Assembly: GCF_019059575.1 (NCBI RefSeq)
Contig: NW_024881519.1
Coordinates: forward strand, 124,001-188,000
From: Amphibalanus amphitrite
Lineage: Eukaryota > Arthropoda > Thecostraca > Balanomorpha > Balanidae
DNA: 64,000 bases
Reading direction: 5' to 3'
How positions within the stretch are numbered: position 1 is the first letter of the stretch; each line of letters opens with the position of its first letter. Below the pieces are notes generated by a model, which ran no database searches, was not told the origin of the DNA, and saw only the letters and a list, made by a program, of their open reading frames with translations. The translations under genes were made by a program, and so were the position numbers. Below, one piece after another: positions 33,416-43,256 of the stretch.

Positions 33416-34550
33416 TGTCTAGCATGTTGAAAGTGTCGTTGAGCTGGCGATCAAAGTTTGTGATGCCGCTATGCTTGTGTTCAGTACTATTTAGATATAT
33501 ATTTCCAGCGTTGAAATCCCCTAATATCATTATAGCTGTGGGTGAGTGGGTCTGTGCAAGTGAAACGCTTTCAGTCATTCGCTCAATAAACAGTTGTAAC
33601 CTTGCTGTTGTTTGATTTGGTGGTAAGTATATGCAACATATTACCAAGCTAAGTTTATGCACCGAGACTTTGGCCCAGATCCATTCTTCGTCTCCGATCT
33701 CTAGCTCTCTAAGTCTCTTTATCGGTAACGAAGCGTGAGCATATAACGCAACTCCTCCGCCATTTCTATCTCTGTGTCGAACGAAAGGGGCATGGTAATT
33801 ATCGAGCTGGTATAACGAAGGAGAAACCGTATCATCAAGTTTTGTTTCGGTAAGAGCGCATAACATTATACTATTCATGCTTACAAATTGCATAAGCTCG
33901 TGTTTTTTATCCCCTGCAGTGATACTGTTTATATTTATGTGAGCAATGTTGAGGTGGTCAAACAATTCTGGTCCAGGGTTTGTTTCAACGCCACCAATGA
34001 CTAGCATAATTCTAATGTTCTTGTAAAGGTTGTTTAGTGACCATTGCGAGTTCGTTAGTGTCAATGTGGGGAACACGCCATGACTGGCGGGCTGGGCTAA
34101 AGTTATTAATTGTAATCTTATGGGTGATTTTGCAAAGGGCATTCTGTAAGGTTCTCGAAGGATGATGATAGGGATGTTGGGACTGTGAGCGGCTGGAGGT
34201 GCACAAGCCTGCGCCGGAGTAGAGCCGAGAGAGTCTGGTCTGGACGATGAGAGCGGCCGGCTGCTGGTCACCACCACTGGTGCCAAGTCGGGCGGGAAGG
34301 CAGCGCGGCAGACGGGCACCCCGGGCCGAACGGCGGCGGCTACTGCAACACAGCACATGCTGGTAAACGATGGGCGGCGACAGCGAGTGACAAGTGAAAA
34401 ACGAACATGTATGTATGGATCAGCTAAGTGCAAATGGTTCAATTCATTCAACTTGGCAATGTACAAACAAAAATAAATATATGCCGACTCTACTTTATGA
34501 AAATTCAATAAACTCCAACAATTTAACCTCAGACAGAAACAGGCAAACAC
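33402..34550 (-). pseudogene. LINE leader, 2A-like motif and EN N-terminal part
   Basis: A 382-residue frame. Residues 65-160 are Ala/Pro/Arg-rich without a known fold; Met65 (MCCVAVAAAV) is an alternative start. The motif IMLVIGGVETNPGP (181-194) is a 2A-like ribosome-skipping signature (consensus DxExNPGP), found at this place before EN in some CR1/L2-type elements. EN follows: NIAHININSI, ALTETKLDD with the metal-binding glutamate, GGGVALYAHASLPI, VCCIYLPPNQ-like YLPPNQ and MILGDFNAGN. The frame ends at NDTFNMLDTWMI, where a transposon entered; the true continuation is at 31703. Here the usual Asp of the 2A core is Gly. Confidence 0.8.
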
Positions 34551-35041
34551 ATGATAGCAAACAAGGAATAAATATAAAATAAAGAAAAATAATATGCCTG
34601 TGCAACTGAGAAAGACAGGCTATCACATGATAGGCAAACAAAAGCAAACAAACTGTATAAAACACCAGACTCGAGGCAACGCAGCCCAAGCGGCCTTTTC
34701 CGTTAGGACGCCGAGCGACGGAGTGCGCGCAGCAATTTTTTTTGTCTCCCTCTGTTCTTTCTAGGGCGTCTTTCAGAAGAGCCCAGGAAGGGGCCAGGGG
34801 TCGAGGCCAGCCAATGCCAAAACACCGAACGTATAGCTCCGCCCGGACTCACTTAGCAACCTTAACGCTAATCATCACTTTCATTTACCGTCCCACGGTA
34901 TGCCCACTGGTCGGGCCGCTGCACCATGGCGACGGATCGGTGCAGCATATAAAACCAAGAGAGCATTTTCAGACTATGGCATTTACCCATATACACCTTT
35001 TTTCAATCCGAATCGGCATCCGTTCATTCAAATAAGGACAC
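34551..35041. other. LINE 5' flank, no gene seen
   Basis: Upstream of the minus-strand LINE. It includes tandem variants of AAACA and AGACAGGC/AGACAGAAAC near 34527-34640, which may be LINE 5' leader, then unremarkable sequence up to the hAT-like TSD at 35042. No exon or element end is recognised. Confidence 0.4.
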
Positions 35042-35129
35042 GGCAGCGGCAGGCGCGGATCCAGGGGGGGGGCGACGGGGGCGGCCGCCCCCCCCCCCCC
35101 CGCCATCCGAAAAAGGCGCCCATATCCCG

Positions 35130-35605
35130 CGGCAGAGAGGGCGCTCCGAGCAGAAGAGTGGCGACACAGCAAAGGTTCAGCAGAAATAGGGCGCCTCCAG
35201 CAGAAGTTGGGCTCACCAAGCAGGAGAGTGACGCCCAATTGCCTATTCCCAGCAGATGAGAGTCGCCCCAGCAGCAGATGGGCGCCCCCAGCAGAAGAGG
35301 GCGTCTCGTTACAAGAACATAAAATACCTTCTGTTCAAGAGGGGCGCCCCTGGCAGCGGAAGGGCACCCTTAGCAGGAGACGTGTCCCCCTGAAGAGGAG
35401 CGACTGACGCCCCAGCAAAAGAAGAGAGGCGCCCCCATTCCGAGAAGAGGGGCGCCCTGACAGCAGCTGGGCGCCCCAGCAAAAAAGGAGCCCCATAATA
35501 AGAAAATGGGTGCCACTGGCAGAAGAGGGGCGCCCCAGCAGAAAAGAGGGGTCTCCAGCAGGAGACGGGCGCCCCAAGCAGAAGAGGGGCTGCCCGTCTC
35601 CCTCG
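35130..35605 (+). repeat. degenerate minisatellite, array 1
   Basis: Roughly 20-bp units approximate AGCAGAAGAGGGGCGCCCC with many variants. They give long open but low-complexity frames on the minus strand (GAPSSA/GRPSSAGG-like), which I do not regard as genes. Unit order closely parallels array 2 (38365-39260). Confidence 0.8.
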
Positions 35606-38365
35606 CGTCCACTCTGACGCATTGCGACTCACCCCGATCACTCTGGAGGAGCTGAGACGCATCATATACTCTCTGCCAGACAAATCATCGCTCGCTGATG
35701 GTGCCATCGACGTCAGGGTGCTGAAGCTGAGCTTTCCTGTCGTTGGACGGATCTTGCTGCAAATAATCAACAAGAGCATCGTGTCGGAGTCGGTACCAGA
35801 CAGCTGGAAGACCGCAGTCGTCATACCGCTGCACAAAAAAGGTGACCTGAGCACTGCAGGAAATTTCAGACCCATCACCAACGTTCCTGTTATCAGTAAG
35901 ATTGTCGAAAAGGTCGTCTGCCGTCAAGTTGATGGCTATCTAAACCGAAACCATCTGTATAGCCTGGAGCAGCATGGATTCAGACAAAAGCACAGCACCG
36001 CTACAGCACTCGTCAGTGTGAACGACAGCTTGTTGGAAGCAGCAGACAGGGGCGACATCAGCATCCTGACGCTGATTGATCTCAGCCGCGCGTTTGATGT
36101 TGTGGACCATCAAACCCTGCTGAATCAACTTCAACTGCTTCAGATAGACCCGGGCTGGTTTCGGAGCTATCTCACCGGACACAAGCAGTGTGTTCAAGTG
36201 CCAGGAGGGGAGAGATCGACGCTGCTCCCCATCAACATCGGCATCTTCCAGGGATCCTGCCTTGGGACCGATGGGGCGCCCCAACAACATCGCCTCCATC
36301 GGCGCCGCCTGCTACGTGCCGTCCGAGGTGAATGGCAGTTTGGTCAGGATGGCCAGGTATGCCGATGACACCCAGCTGGTCGTCTCAGGACCCAAGGAGA
36401 GGCTGCCAGAGATCCAGACTGCACTGGAGGGTGTCCTGGACACTCTGGCCACCTACTTTCTCCAGAACGGCATGAAGATAAACGCTGCAAAAACCGAGAT
36501 GATGGTCGCCGGAGGCCGATCGGCGCTACAGGCTGCCGAGAGGGATCCGGTCCGAGTGCAGTTCCTGGGAGAGACTCTGCAACCGGTGTCAACTGTTAAA
36601 AATCTAGGTGTAATCTTTGATAGCCGACTGACCTTTGAACCACACATTGATTATATCGTCACCAAATGTTTAGGCGTTCTTGTCGGCCTGATGCACGCCA
36701 GGCATGTGCTTCCTCCAAGTGTACTTCCGACTATACTGGACGCCTTAGTCATGTCACATGTGCGCTATTGTAGTCAGGTATTCGGCTGTGCCAGCAAAAC
36801 GAGCTTAACCCTATTCCTGGCGGGGGGGGCCTCAGGAGCCCCCCCCTGAGGTTTTTTGGTTATTTCTCCCAAACGCGTTGAGCTAGGAAGCTCAAATTTT
36901 CTGACTTTTCCTATAATGCTTCTACGCAACATGTCTGAAAATTTTGAGTTGATCTGACCTCAGGTCAGGTCACCAGAGGCGGTTTGGTGACCCTACCTCA
37001 GAAAAGTTTGCAATCACGCCAGAGCTAGAGTTTTTGACCGATCAATTTCTTCTCTTCAGGCTTTAGTTAGGGTACCAGTATGTGCAATTTGTATATCTCG
37101 GAATTTTGATATCGGTGACCTAAGGTCAGGTCAATTTCGCGACCTCCCCATTATAAGTCAATGGGGGAAAAATCAACTCCCTGTTTTTACCACTAAAACG
37201 GGTCGGAATGGCCCCATATACCATACATGACTTCATATACGATCAACCTTCACTACCTTGAGGTCTGTTTTGCTGTTGGGCAGCTGTGAGGTCATGTGAC
37301 GTCATCAAAGGTCACCAAAGGTTTTTGGCCAATAACTCCGTACAGGAACAAGATACAGACGCGTGGATGGTCTCATTGTGTTCAGCTCGTCAAGACGCAT
37401 CGAATGATATACATGATGACCTCGAGGTCACGTGACCTGAGGTCAACCTTTGACCTTAACCTTTCGAGGTCAACATATATATCATTCGATGCGGATTGAC
37501 GAGAGGATCACGATGATGCCCTTAGTTTGTTCCTATCATGACTAATTTGAAAGTTATTCGAGAAAAACTCTCTCCATATCTAGCGCCGCCATTTTGACTT
37601 TTTCGACCCCTGTGACGTCATCTTTGACCTGACCTGAAAATGACCTTAGTAAAAATTGTAGACCTTGTCCATGCGTATCCGATGCCGTTTACCGCTTGTC
37701 GCTATCTTGCTTCGTTCTCGAGATCTCAGGGGGGGGCCGAATCGGCCCCCCCCCCCGCCAGTTTCTTGTCCCGGCGGAGCCCGCCAGGAATAGGGTTAAA
37801 GCGACTGCAGAAAGTGCAAAACTTTGCTGCCAGAGTGATATCTGGCAGACGGAAGTATGATCATGTGTCCGACGTGATTAGGAATTTGGAGTGGCTCCCC
37901 GTCAGTGCGTTGATTGACATGAACGACGTATGTCTGCTACACGGGGTGATTAGCAGGGGTGAGCCTGAGGTACTGCGACAGGACATATCGTACAATAGAG
38001 ATGTTTCCGAGCGCCAGACTAGGCAGTCCGGTCATTTACATGTACCGCGTGTTCGAACCAGCCTTGGCCAAAGAACTTTTAAGCAGCGAGCGTGTAAACT
38101 GTACAACGAACATGTTATAGGAACGGAGCTTCAGGTCATGTCTGGTCCGCGCTTTAAGAAAGGTATTAAAAGTCACCTAGTCAGCTAGATGGATAGGCGA
38201 CCATACAAACATTTTAGCTGTGCTTTTAGTTTTAGCGTGCTTTTATACTTTTGCAGGTTTAACTGTTTATGTGTCTTTTTAACGCGCTTACTGTTTTGAC
38301 GAGGGCTCGGAATAGCCACCTTGAGTGGAAGAGTGCCGATGATGTAAAATACAAATACAATACAA
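35606..38365 (+). pseudogene. non-LTR reverse transcriptase, split by TTAA element
   Basis: A 5'-truncated LINE. RT begins at about 35622 (LTPITLEELRRIIYSLPDKS) with SWKTAVVIPLHKKGD, NFRPITNVPVISKIVEKVV, LIDLSRAFDVVDH (catalytic D153), GIFQGSCLG, then a frameshift near 36260 and YADDTQLVVSGP. The frame is interrupted in LTS-L at 36805 by a 1-kb TTAA element and resumes at 37800 (KRLQKVQNFAARVISGRRK) in phase. It ends RFKKGIKSHLVS at 38188. The 3' end has a (AAATAC)-type tail (about 38346-38368), as in CR1/Jockey-like LINEs. EN is missing. It inserted inside the minisatellite of the hAT-like element. Confidence 0.8.
36805..37799 (+). mobile_element. TTAA-flanked AGGTCA-rich element, E subfamily copy 1
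   Basis: TTAA at 36805-36808 and 37796-37799, with ends CCCTATTCCTGGCGGG and CCCGCCAGGAATAGGG. Hairpin cores CCTCAGGAG and CCGAATCGG lie between G and C runs. The interior has GGTCA/TGACC tracts and a CRE. Deleting the element with one TTAA restores the RT codons exactly, so TTAA is the TSD. A relative lies at 46770-47976. Confidence 0.85.
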
Positions 38366-39260
38366 ATACAGCAGAAGAGAGGCGCCACAGCAAAAGTAAA
38401 TCAGAAATAGGGAGCCTCCAGCAGAGGTTGGGCCCGCCAAACAGGATATGGGCGCCCCATTGACAATATCCGGCAGAAGACAGACGCCCCAGCAGCAGAT
38501 GGGCGCCCCCGGTAGAAGAGGGGCGCCCCATTACAAAAAGAAAAGGAGTATATTCTACCAAGAGGGGCGCCCCTGACGACAGCGGAAGGGCAACCCCAGC
38601 AGAGGGGCGGTGCCCCAGTAAAAGGAGAGGTGTGCCCCGTTCCGAGCAGCAGAGGGTTGCCTCGCCCCAGAAAAAAAAAAACAAGAGCCCCATAAGAAGA
38701 AAAGGGGTGCCTCTGGCAGAAGAGAGACGTTCCCCGCAGTGGAAGGGCGCCCCCACAAGAGAGGCATCTCCAGCAAAAGAGAAGTGCCCCCTGCAAGAGA
38801 GGGGCTCCCCACCAAAAGTTGGGCAGAAGTGGGGCGCCTTCAGCAGAATTTGGGGTCGCCCAACAGCCAACAGGAGAGGGCCGCCCTGTTCACAGTAGAA
38901 AAAGACTCCTCAGCAGCAAAGGGGCGCCCTAACAGAAAAGGTGCACTCGTAGTAGAAGTGGGACGCATCAGGAAGAAGAGGGGCACTTCTATGAGTTCTA
39001 GCAGAAGATGGGCGTCCCAGATAAGTGGGCCGCCTACAGCAAATTGGTCGTTCTTAGAAGGAAGAAATGAGGCGACTTAAGCAAAGTGGGTCTCTCCATA
39101 ATGGATTAGGCGATCCAAGCAGAGGTTGGGCGCCCCCGGGAAGTGAGGCATACCAGCATAAGTGAGACGCTTCCAGAAAAAGGAGGGGGCATCACCGGGA
39201 GAAGAAGGACTGCACCAGTAAATGGAGGCCACCTTTTTGCTAATATCTTTTGCTAGAGTA
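38365..39260 (+). repeat. degenerate minisatellite, array 2
   Basis: The same AGCAGAAGAGGGGCGCCCC-type units as array 1. The first about 450 bp repeats array 1 unit by unit (CAGAAATAGGGAGCCTCC, CAGCAGATGGGCGCCCCC, AGCCCCATAAGAAGAAAA and neighbours), then it runs on for about 430 bp. Many substitutions and small indels separate the two arrays. Confidence 0.8.
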
Positions 39261-39279
39261 GCGGTGCCCATCTACGACT

Positions 39280-40856
39280 TTAACCCGTGCCGTGCTGGTG
39301 GTCTGAGTTTTCCGTGTCCTGCTCGGGAAGGGGGGGGGCACACTCCCTCGTCTAACTCGGCTCCTGGGCCGCGTAGTGACACGCGATAAGCGGCATTCGA
39401 AAGATCGTCAAATACCCATCCGTGCTTCTATCCTCAGGATACAGAAATCCTTCTCCTCCACGCCGCTACCCCTTCCGGGCTGGACAGGCAACTTTATCTC
39501 ATGCGGGCTGCTCCCTTGGAGCGGCACCGCTGCTCCCGAGGGAGCGCACCCCGTAGCCGGGTGCAGTGAGTGCCTTGGGGCTGGGTGGCCTGTCTTCGGA
39601 CGGGCTCAGCCCCGGCGACTCACTAAGGTGCCTGCCCAGACCAATGTCTCCCCCTAATTCCTATCATCCTTCCGGCTCTGCAATGGTCTTGTCGACCGAA
39701 AGGGCCTAACCCAACAAAACAAACAAACAAACAAACAAACAAACAAACAAACAAACAAACAAACAAGATCGTCAAAAAACAGGACGAAAACAAAACGGTC
39801 ATTTTTTAGGCCAGGTCGAATGCCAGGTCACCAGAGGTCATCAAAGGTAAAATGTTGCCTGTTTCAATATTTTTCCGTTTTCGAAGCAGCGGCACATAAC
39901 TCGGAAACCACTAGAGCTATAGCGCCGCAGAAAAGCGCATTCGATAACCCTTTTAAAGGTGTTTCTGCAAGCTGCGCTCAGATTTGACCTCAGGTCAACG
40001 GTTTAGCCTTCAGAGGGCAAAAGAGTCTAAAAATAGCCTTTTTACGAACAATGTTTTCCTGCAATAACTTTTGACTCAAGAGAGTCTCGACATTACGTTT
40101 GCCAGCATTGCGTTTCTGTCGTCGAGACACGTCGAACAAACTAAAGATTGACCTTATGAAAGGTAATTTTGAGAATTTGACCTCAGGTCAAGGTCATGAC
40201 CTGACCGGGAAAGGTCATGCTGCATAGCAGTCGATGCGTATCGTCGAGCTGAACACAGCTGAGGTGTTTTTATCGCTCTAGCTTGAATTCATCAAAAGTT
40301 ATTTAAAAAAAAACTGCTGCGGACCTTTCATGACATGGGATGACCTCTGGGTCATAATGAGTGGTCACACTAGGTGCAATGTTCTTTTTCAGTGTGTTAA
40401 CTTTATATGTATCCCAATGCTTGATATTGTCTAGAATGGCGCTCGTCCAAAAGAGATGCTTTTCAGTTTTCTCCCAAAGACTTAATGGACCTACCTACCT
40501 AATGGAGACGTCGCACAACTGACCTGACCTTAGGTCACAGATATCGAAATTCCGAGATATACATTTCATGAACGGTGTTGCTTTCATCAATCGCTGAAAG
40601 GTTCAAAGCAATCGTTCAGTCGGTATAGCAATGGTAAGCATTTGAACTTTTTCTTAGGCTAGGTCACTTGGCATAACCTGGTGACCTGACCTTCCATGAC
40701 CCGCGTCAGACATTTTTACAACATGTGCAAAAAAGATGCATGATAAGGTATGCTGAAAATGGCGGCGCTGCGCGCAGCCGTTTTTCAGATATTTGCGAAA
40801 AACCTGAGGGGGAGCGCGATAACGCCCCCTAGCATGCCGCGGGCTTTTAGCTCCCG
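39280..40856 (-). mobile_element. TTAA-type element, C subfamily, reversed, decayed right end
   Basis: Starts TTAACCCGTGCCGTGCTGG at 39280 and follows the 5420-6618 element in reverse: CTCGGCTCCTGGGCCGCGTAG early, GGTCAAGGTCATGACCTGACC late, and AAAATGGCGGCGCTGCGCGC near the end. The right terminus (CATGCCGCGGGCTTTTA, about 40840-40856) has lost a clean TTAA. A retroposon is inserted at 39413-39764. Confidence 0.65.
39413..39764 (+). mobile_element. short retroposon with (AAAC)n tail
   Basis: A 352-bp insertion flanked by the 12-bp TSD AAGATCGTCAAA (39401-39412 and 39765-39776). It ends in about twelve AAAC units (from about 39715). No tRNA A/B boxes are obvious, so it is either a non-tRNA SINE or a 5'-truncated LINE 3' end. 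GGGAGCGCACCCCGTAGCCG near 39540 is its most distinctive block. Confidence 0.7.
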
Positions 40857-41079
40857 ATTTTGACGGTTTGGCGCCCCCTTTGTATGGAGCGCCCCCGGAT
40901 TGCCAGGTCGCCCCTATCTCGACTTGCCGCCCCCCCTCCCGAAAATTCCTGGATCCGCCCCTGGGCAGCGGGCACCTTATCTCGACAGGCACTCCATTAA
41001 CTCGACACTGGAGCACGCATTTCGACACGTTTCAATGATTTAGACTAGCATCTGTTGATATTGGATCAGGGTCATTGAA

Positions 41080-43256
41080 CAACAGAGTCGGACAATGGTA
41101 CGGAGACGCTGCTTCTTCAGCTGGGCCGTCCTCGACTGATAGTGGCTGTATGCTACCGCCCACCAAACGATGACAGGGCTCTCGAGCGCATGTGCCAGTG
41201 TTTGGCCGCGCTCCCTGGCACCTCGCCTTTGATGGTGTTGGGAGACATGAACCTGCCGGAAGTCCAGTGGACAGCCCAGCAGGACATCGGTGCAGTGCCG
41301 GAGCTCACACGAAACTCCGGCCGCGCCCCCCCCCCCCCTGTTCTTGGAGCAATGCGAGTTACTTGGCGTCTCCCAACACGTCGTGTCGCCTACCAGAGGA
41401 CCGAACATCCTCGATCTGGTGCTAACAAGAGGCCTCGGAAAGGTGACAGCCCACCCAAGAGCACCCTACGTCACGTCCGACCACGAGGAGGTCTCCATCT
41501 CCTTCTCTGCAAAAGCGCTACCGCCCGTCCGTCCGACGCGCTCCTCGGCCTACAGCTACCGTCGAGCCGACTTGGACGGCCTGCGCCAGGCTCTGAGCGT
41601 CACGCCGTGGAACTTGTTGGACGACATCGAGGTCGATGAAGCTGTATGTATGTTTTATACTTTAGTTGAGGCAGCTGTGCGCGACCATGTACCTATTGTA
41701 ACGCTGAAGAAGCGCTTTCCACCGTGGTTCACAGAGGATGTTAGACGTGCGCTGCGTACAAAGCAGGCGTCTTTTGAGCGCATGAGACGTCAGCCAAACG
41801 ATGAGCGAGTTAGGACGCTTTTTGTCCAGAATAGGGCGATATTCAAGCGTTTGTCCAGCCAAAGCTACACTGAGTACCTGAAGGGTGTTATTGGTGATTT
41901 TGCTTCCAACCCTAAGCGGTTCTGGTCGTTTTTAAAATGTTTTTAACAATCAAAGAATTTTCCAGTCTAAGTCAGTGGCGGTGTGGAGATTAGCGATGAT
42001 GTTCAGAAGGCGGACTTACTCAATCGTACTTTCGCGGCGAATTTTACTGACCCCGGTGTGCCTTTCTTTCCCGATGTGCCCTTTACTATCGATGCGACTT
42101 TATCTAATTTTCATGTATCTGAAGACGTAGTGCGACGACTGTTACAGGAGCTAGTCGCTAGTAAGGCCTGCGGTTCTGATGGGTTAAGTGCCCGTATTCT
42201 TCGCGAGTGTGCGGGTGAACTGGCCGTTCCACTGTGTAAAATTTTCCGCAGCTCCGTCCGTAAAGGCGTGTTCCCAGAACAATGGGCTGAGGCAAATGTA
42301 GTGCCCATATTCAAGAAGGGCAGTCGTAAAAATCCTGCGAACTACCGATCAATTTCTTTACTGTCCCTATGTGCCAAAGTTTTTGAAAAAATAGTCACTG
42401 ACCAACTGTACGAACATGCCAAACCGTACATCTCACCACACCAACACGGTTTTATCCACCATAGATCATGCGCGTCAAACTTGGCAAGTTTTTTGGCACA
42501 CGGCTGGATGGCTATCTAAGAAAAAAACAACTAGATGCCATCTATACCGACTTTTCCAGCGCATTCCAGAGTGTAAATCATCGCTTGTTACTTCACAAGC
42601 TTCGTCATATGTATGGATTAGAGGGAAATGCGCTAAATTCGCTTGCATCATACCTCGGGAGACGGAAGCAAAGGGTTGTGCTGAACGGAAGGGTGTCCGG
42701 CTGGGTTCCCGTGACATCGGGAACACCAGAGGGAGGACACCTTTCGCCTTTGCTTTTTGCTCTTTTCGTAAACGACCTGCCCTGTGTAGTTTCAACAAAC
42801 TGTTTGATATTCTGTGATGACGTGAAAATTTTTCACAGGATTGCCTCCTCAAAAGACGCCATCACTTTGCAAAAAGATATTGATGCTGTTGCGCGCTGGG
42901 CTGCTGACTGGAGACTTCAGCTAAATGCTTCGAAATGCAAATCTTTCAAAATTACTCTGAAAAGAAAAGTCATTTGCTTAGAATATAACATTAACGGAGT
43001 AGCACTCGAAAATGTGACCTCAATCAAGGACCGAGGAGTCACATTGGACCAAAAACTCACATTTGAGACTCATGTCAATGCCACTGTGTCAAAGGCAAAT
43101 CAGGCTCTTGGGCTACTCATACACTCTCCAGTCAGCGTCACAGCGCTGCAACTTCAAGAGGCATTCTGCCCTAGCTACCTTTAACGCTAACGTTCGGCCA
43201 ATTTTAGAATATTGTTCGGTTATCTGCAGGCTGGAGCAGCAAAAACTCATCTGGTA
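41080..43256 (+). pseudogene. LINE endonuclease C-terminal half and reverse transcriptase
   Basis: EN pieces: LIVAVCYRPPNDDRALERM and MVLGDMNLPEVQW, then a frameshift at a long C run (about 41327-41338), then GPNILDLVLTRG and VTSDHEEVSI. A linker follows with RFPPWFTEDVRRALR and FWSFLKC, with frame breaks near 41945 and 42500. RT motifs: SKACGSDGLSARIL, NYRSISLLSLCAKVFEKIV, AIYTDFSSAF (catalytic Asp), GTPEGGHLSPLLF and FCDDVKIF (a CDD variant of YADD with both Asp kept), LGVTLDQ-like GVTLDQKLTFETHV. The RT C-terminal region continues after the insertion at 43257. Confidence 0.8.

Larger units (their letters stand above)
28986..34550 (-). mobile_element. non-LTR retrotransposon with 2A-like peptide, broken
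   Basis: A minus-strand element with apurinic-like endonuclease (EN), RT and a C-terminal Cys/His region, CR1/Jockey-like. The coding order is 34550-33402 (leader, 2A-like motif, EN start), 31703-31290 (EN end), 31309-29297 (RT) and 29324-28986 (C-terminus). A 1.7-kb DNA transposon interrupts it at 31705-33415, and two frameshifts fall near 31300 and 29310. No separate ORF1 is visible. The exact ends and TSD were not resolved. Confidence 0.8.
35050..40963. mobile_element. hAT-like element, 5.9 kb with nested insertions
   Basis: Left end CAGGCGCGGATCCAGG (35050), right end CCTGGATCCGCCCCTG (to 40963), and an exact 8-bp TSD GGCAGCGG (35042-35049 and 40964-40971). CAGGGGCGGATCCAGG-type ends with an 8-bp TSD are typical of hAT miniature elements. 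Its own sequence appears to be mostly a degenerate minisatellite. Inside are an RT pseudogene, two TTAA elements and a retroposon. No hAT transposase. Confidence 0.7.

Noticed and set aside
35030..39200. Long open frames on the minus strand through the GCGCCCC-type arrays (Gly/Ala/Pro/Ser/Leu-rich)
   Set aside because: They are by-products of a minisatellite whose unit lacks stop codons in some frames; the frames are low-complexity, overlapping and differ between arrays.
39715..39766. (AAAC)n and G/C runs as CRISPR-like or origin-like repeats
   Set aside because: The units have no spacers, and the context is a retroposon tail or TTAA-element hairpins.
40856..40963. Separate miniature element between the reversed TTAA element and the hAT-like right end
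   Set aside because: The GGCGCCCCC-type sequence fits the terminal part of the surrounding hAT-like element.
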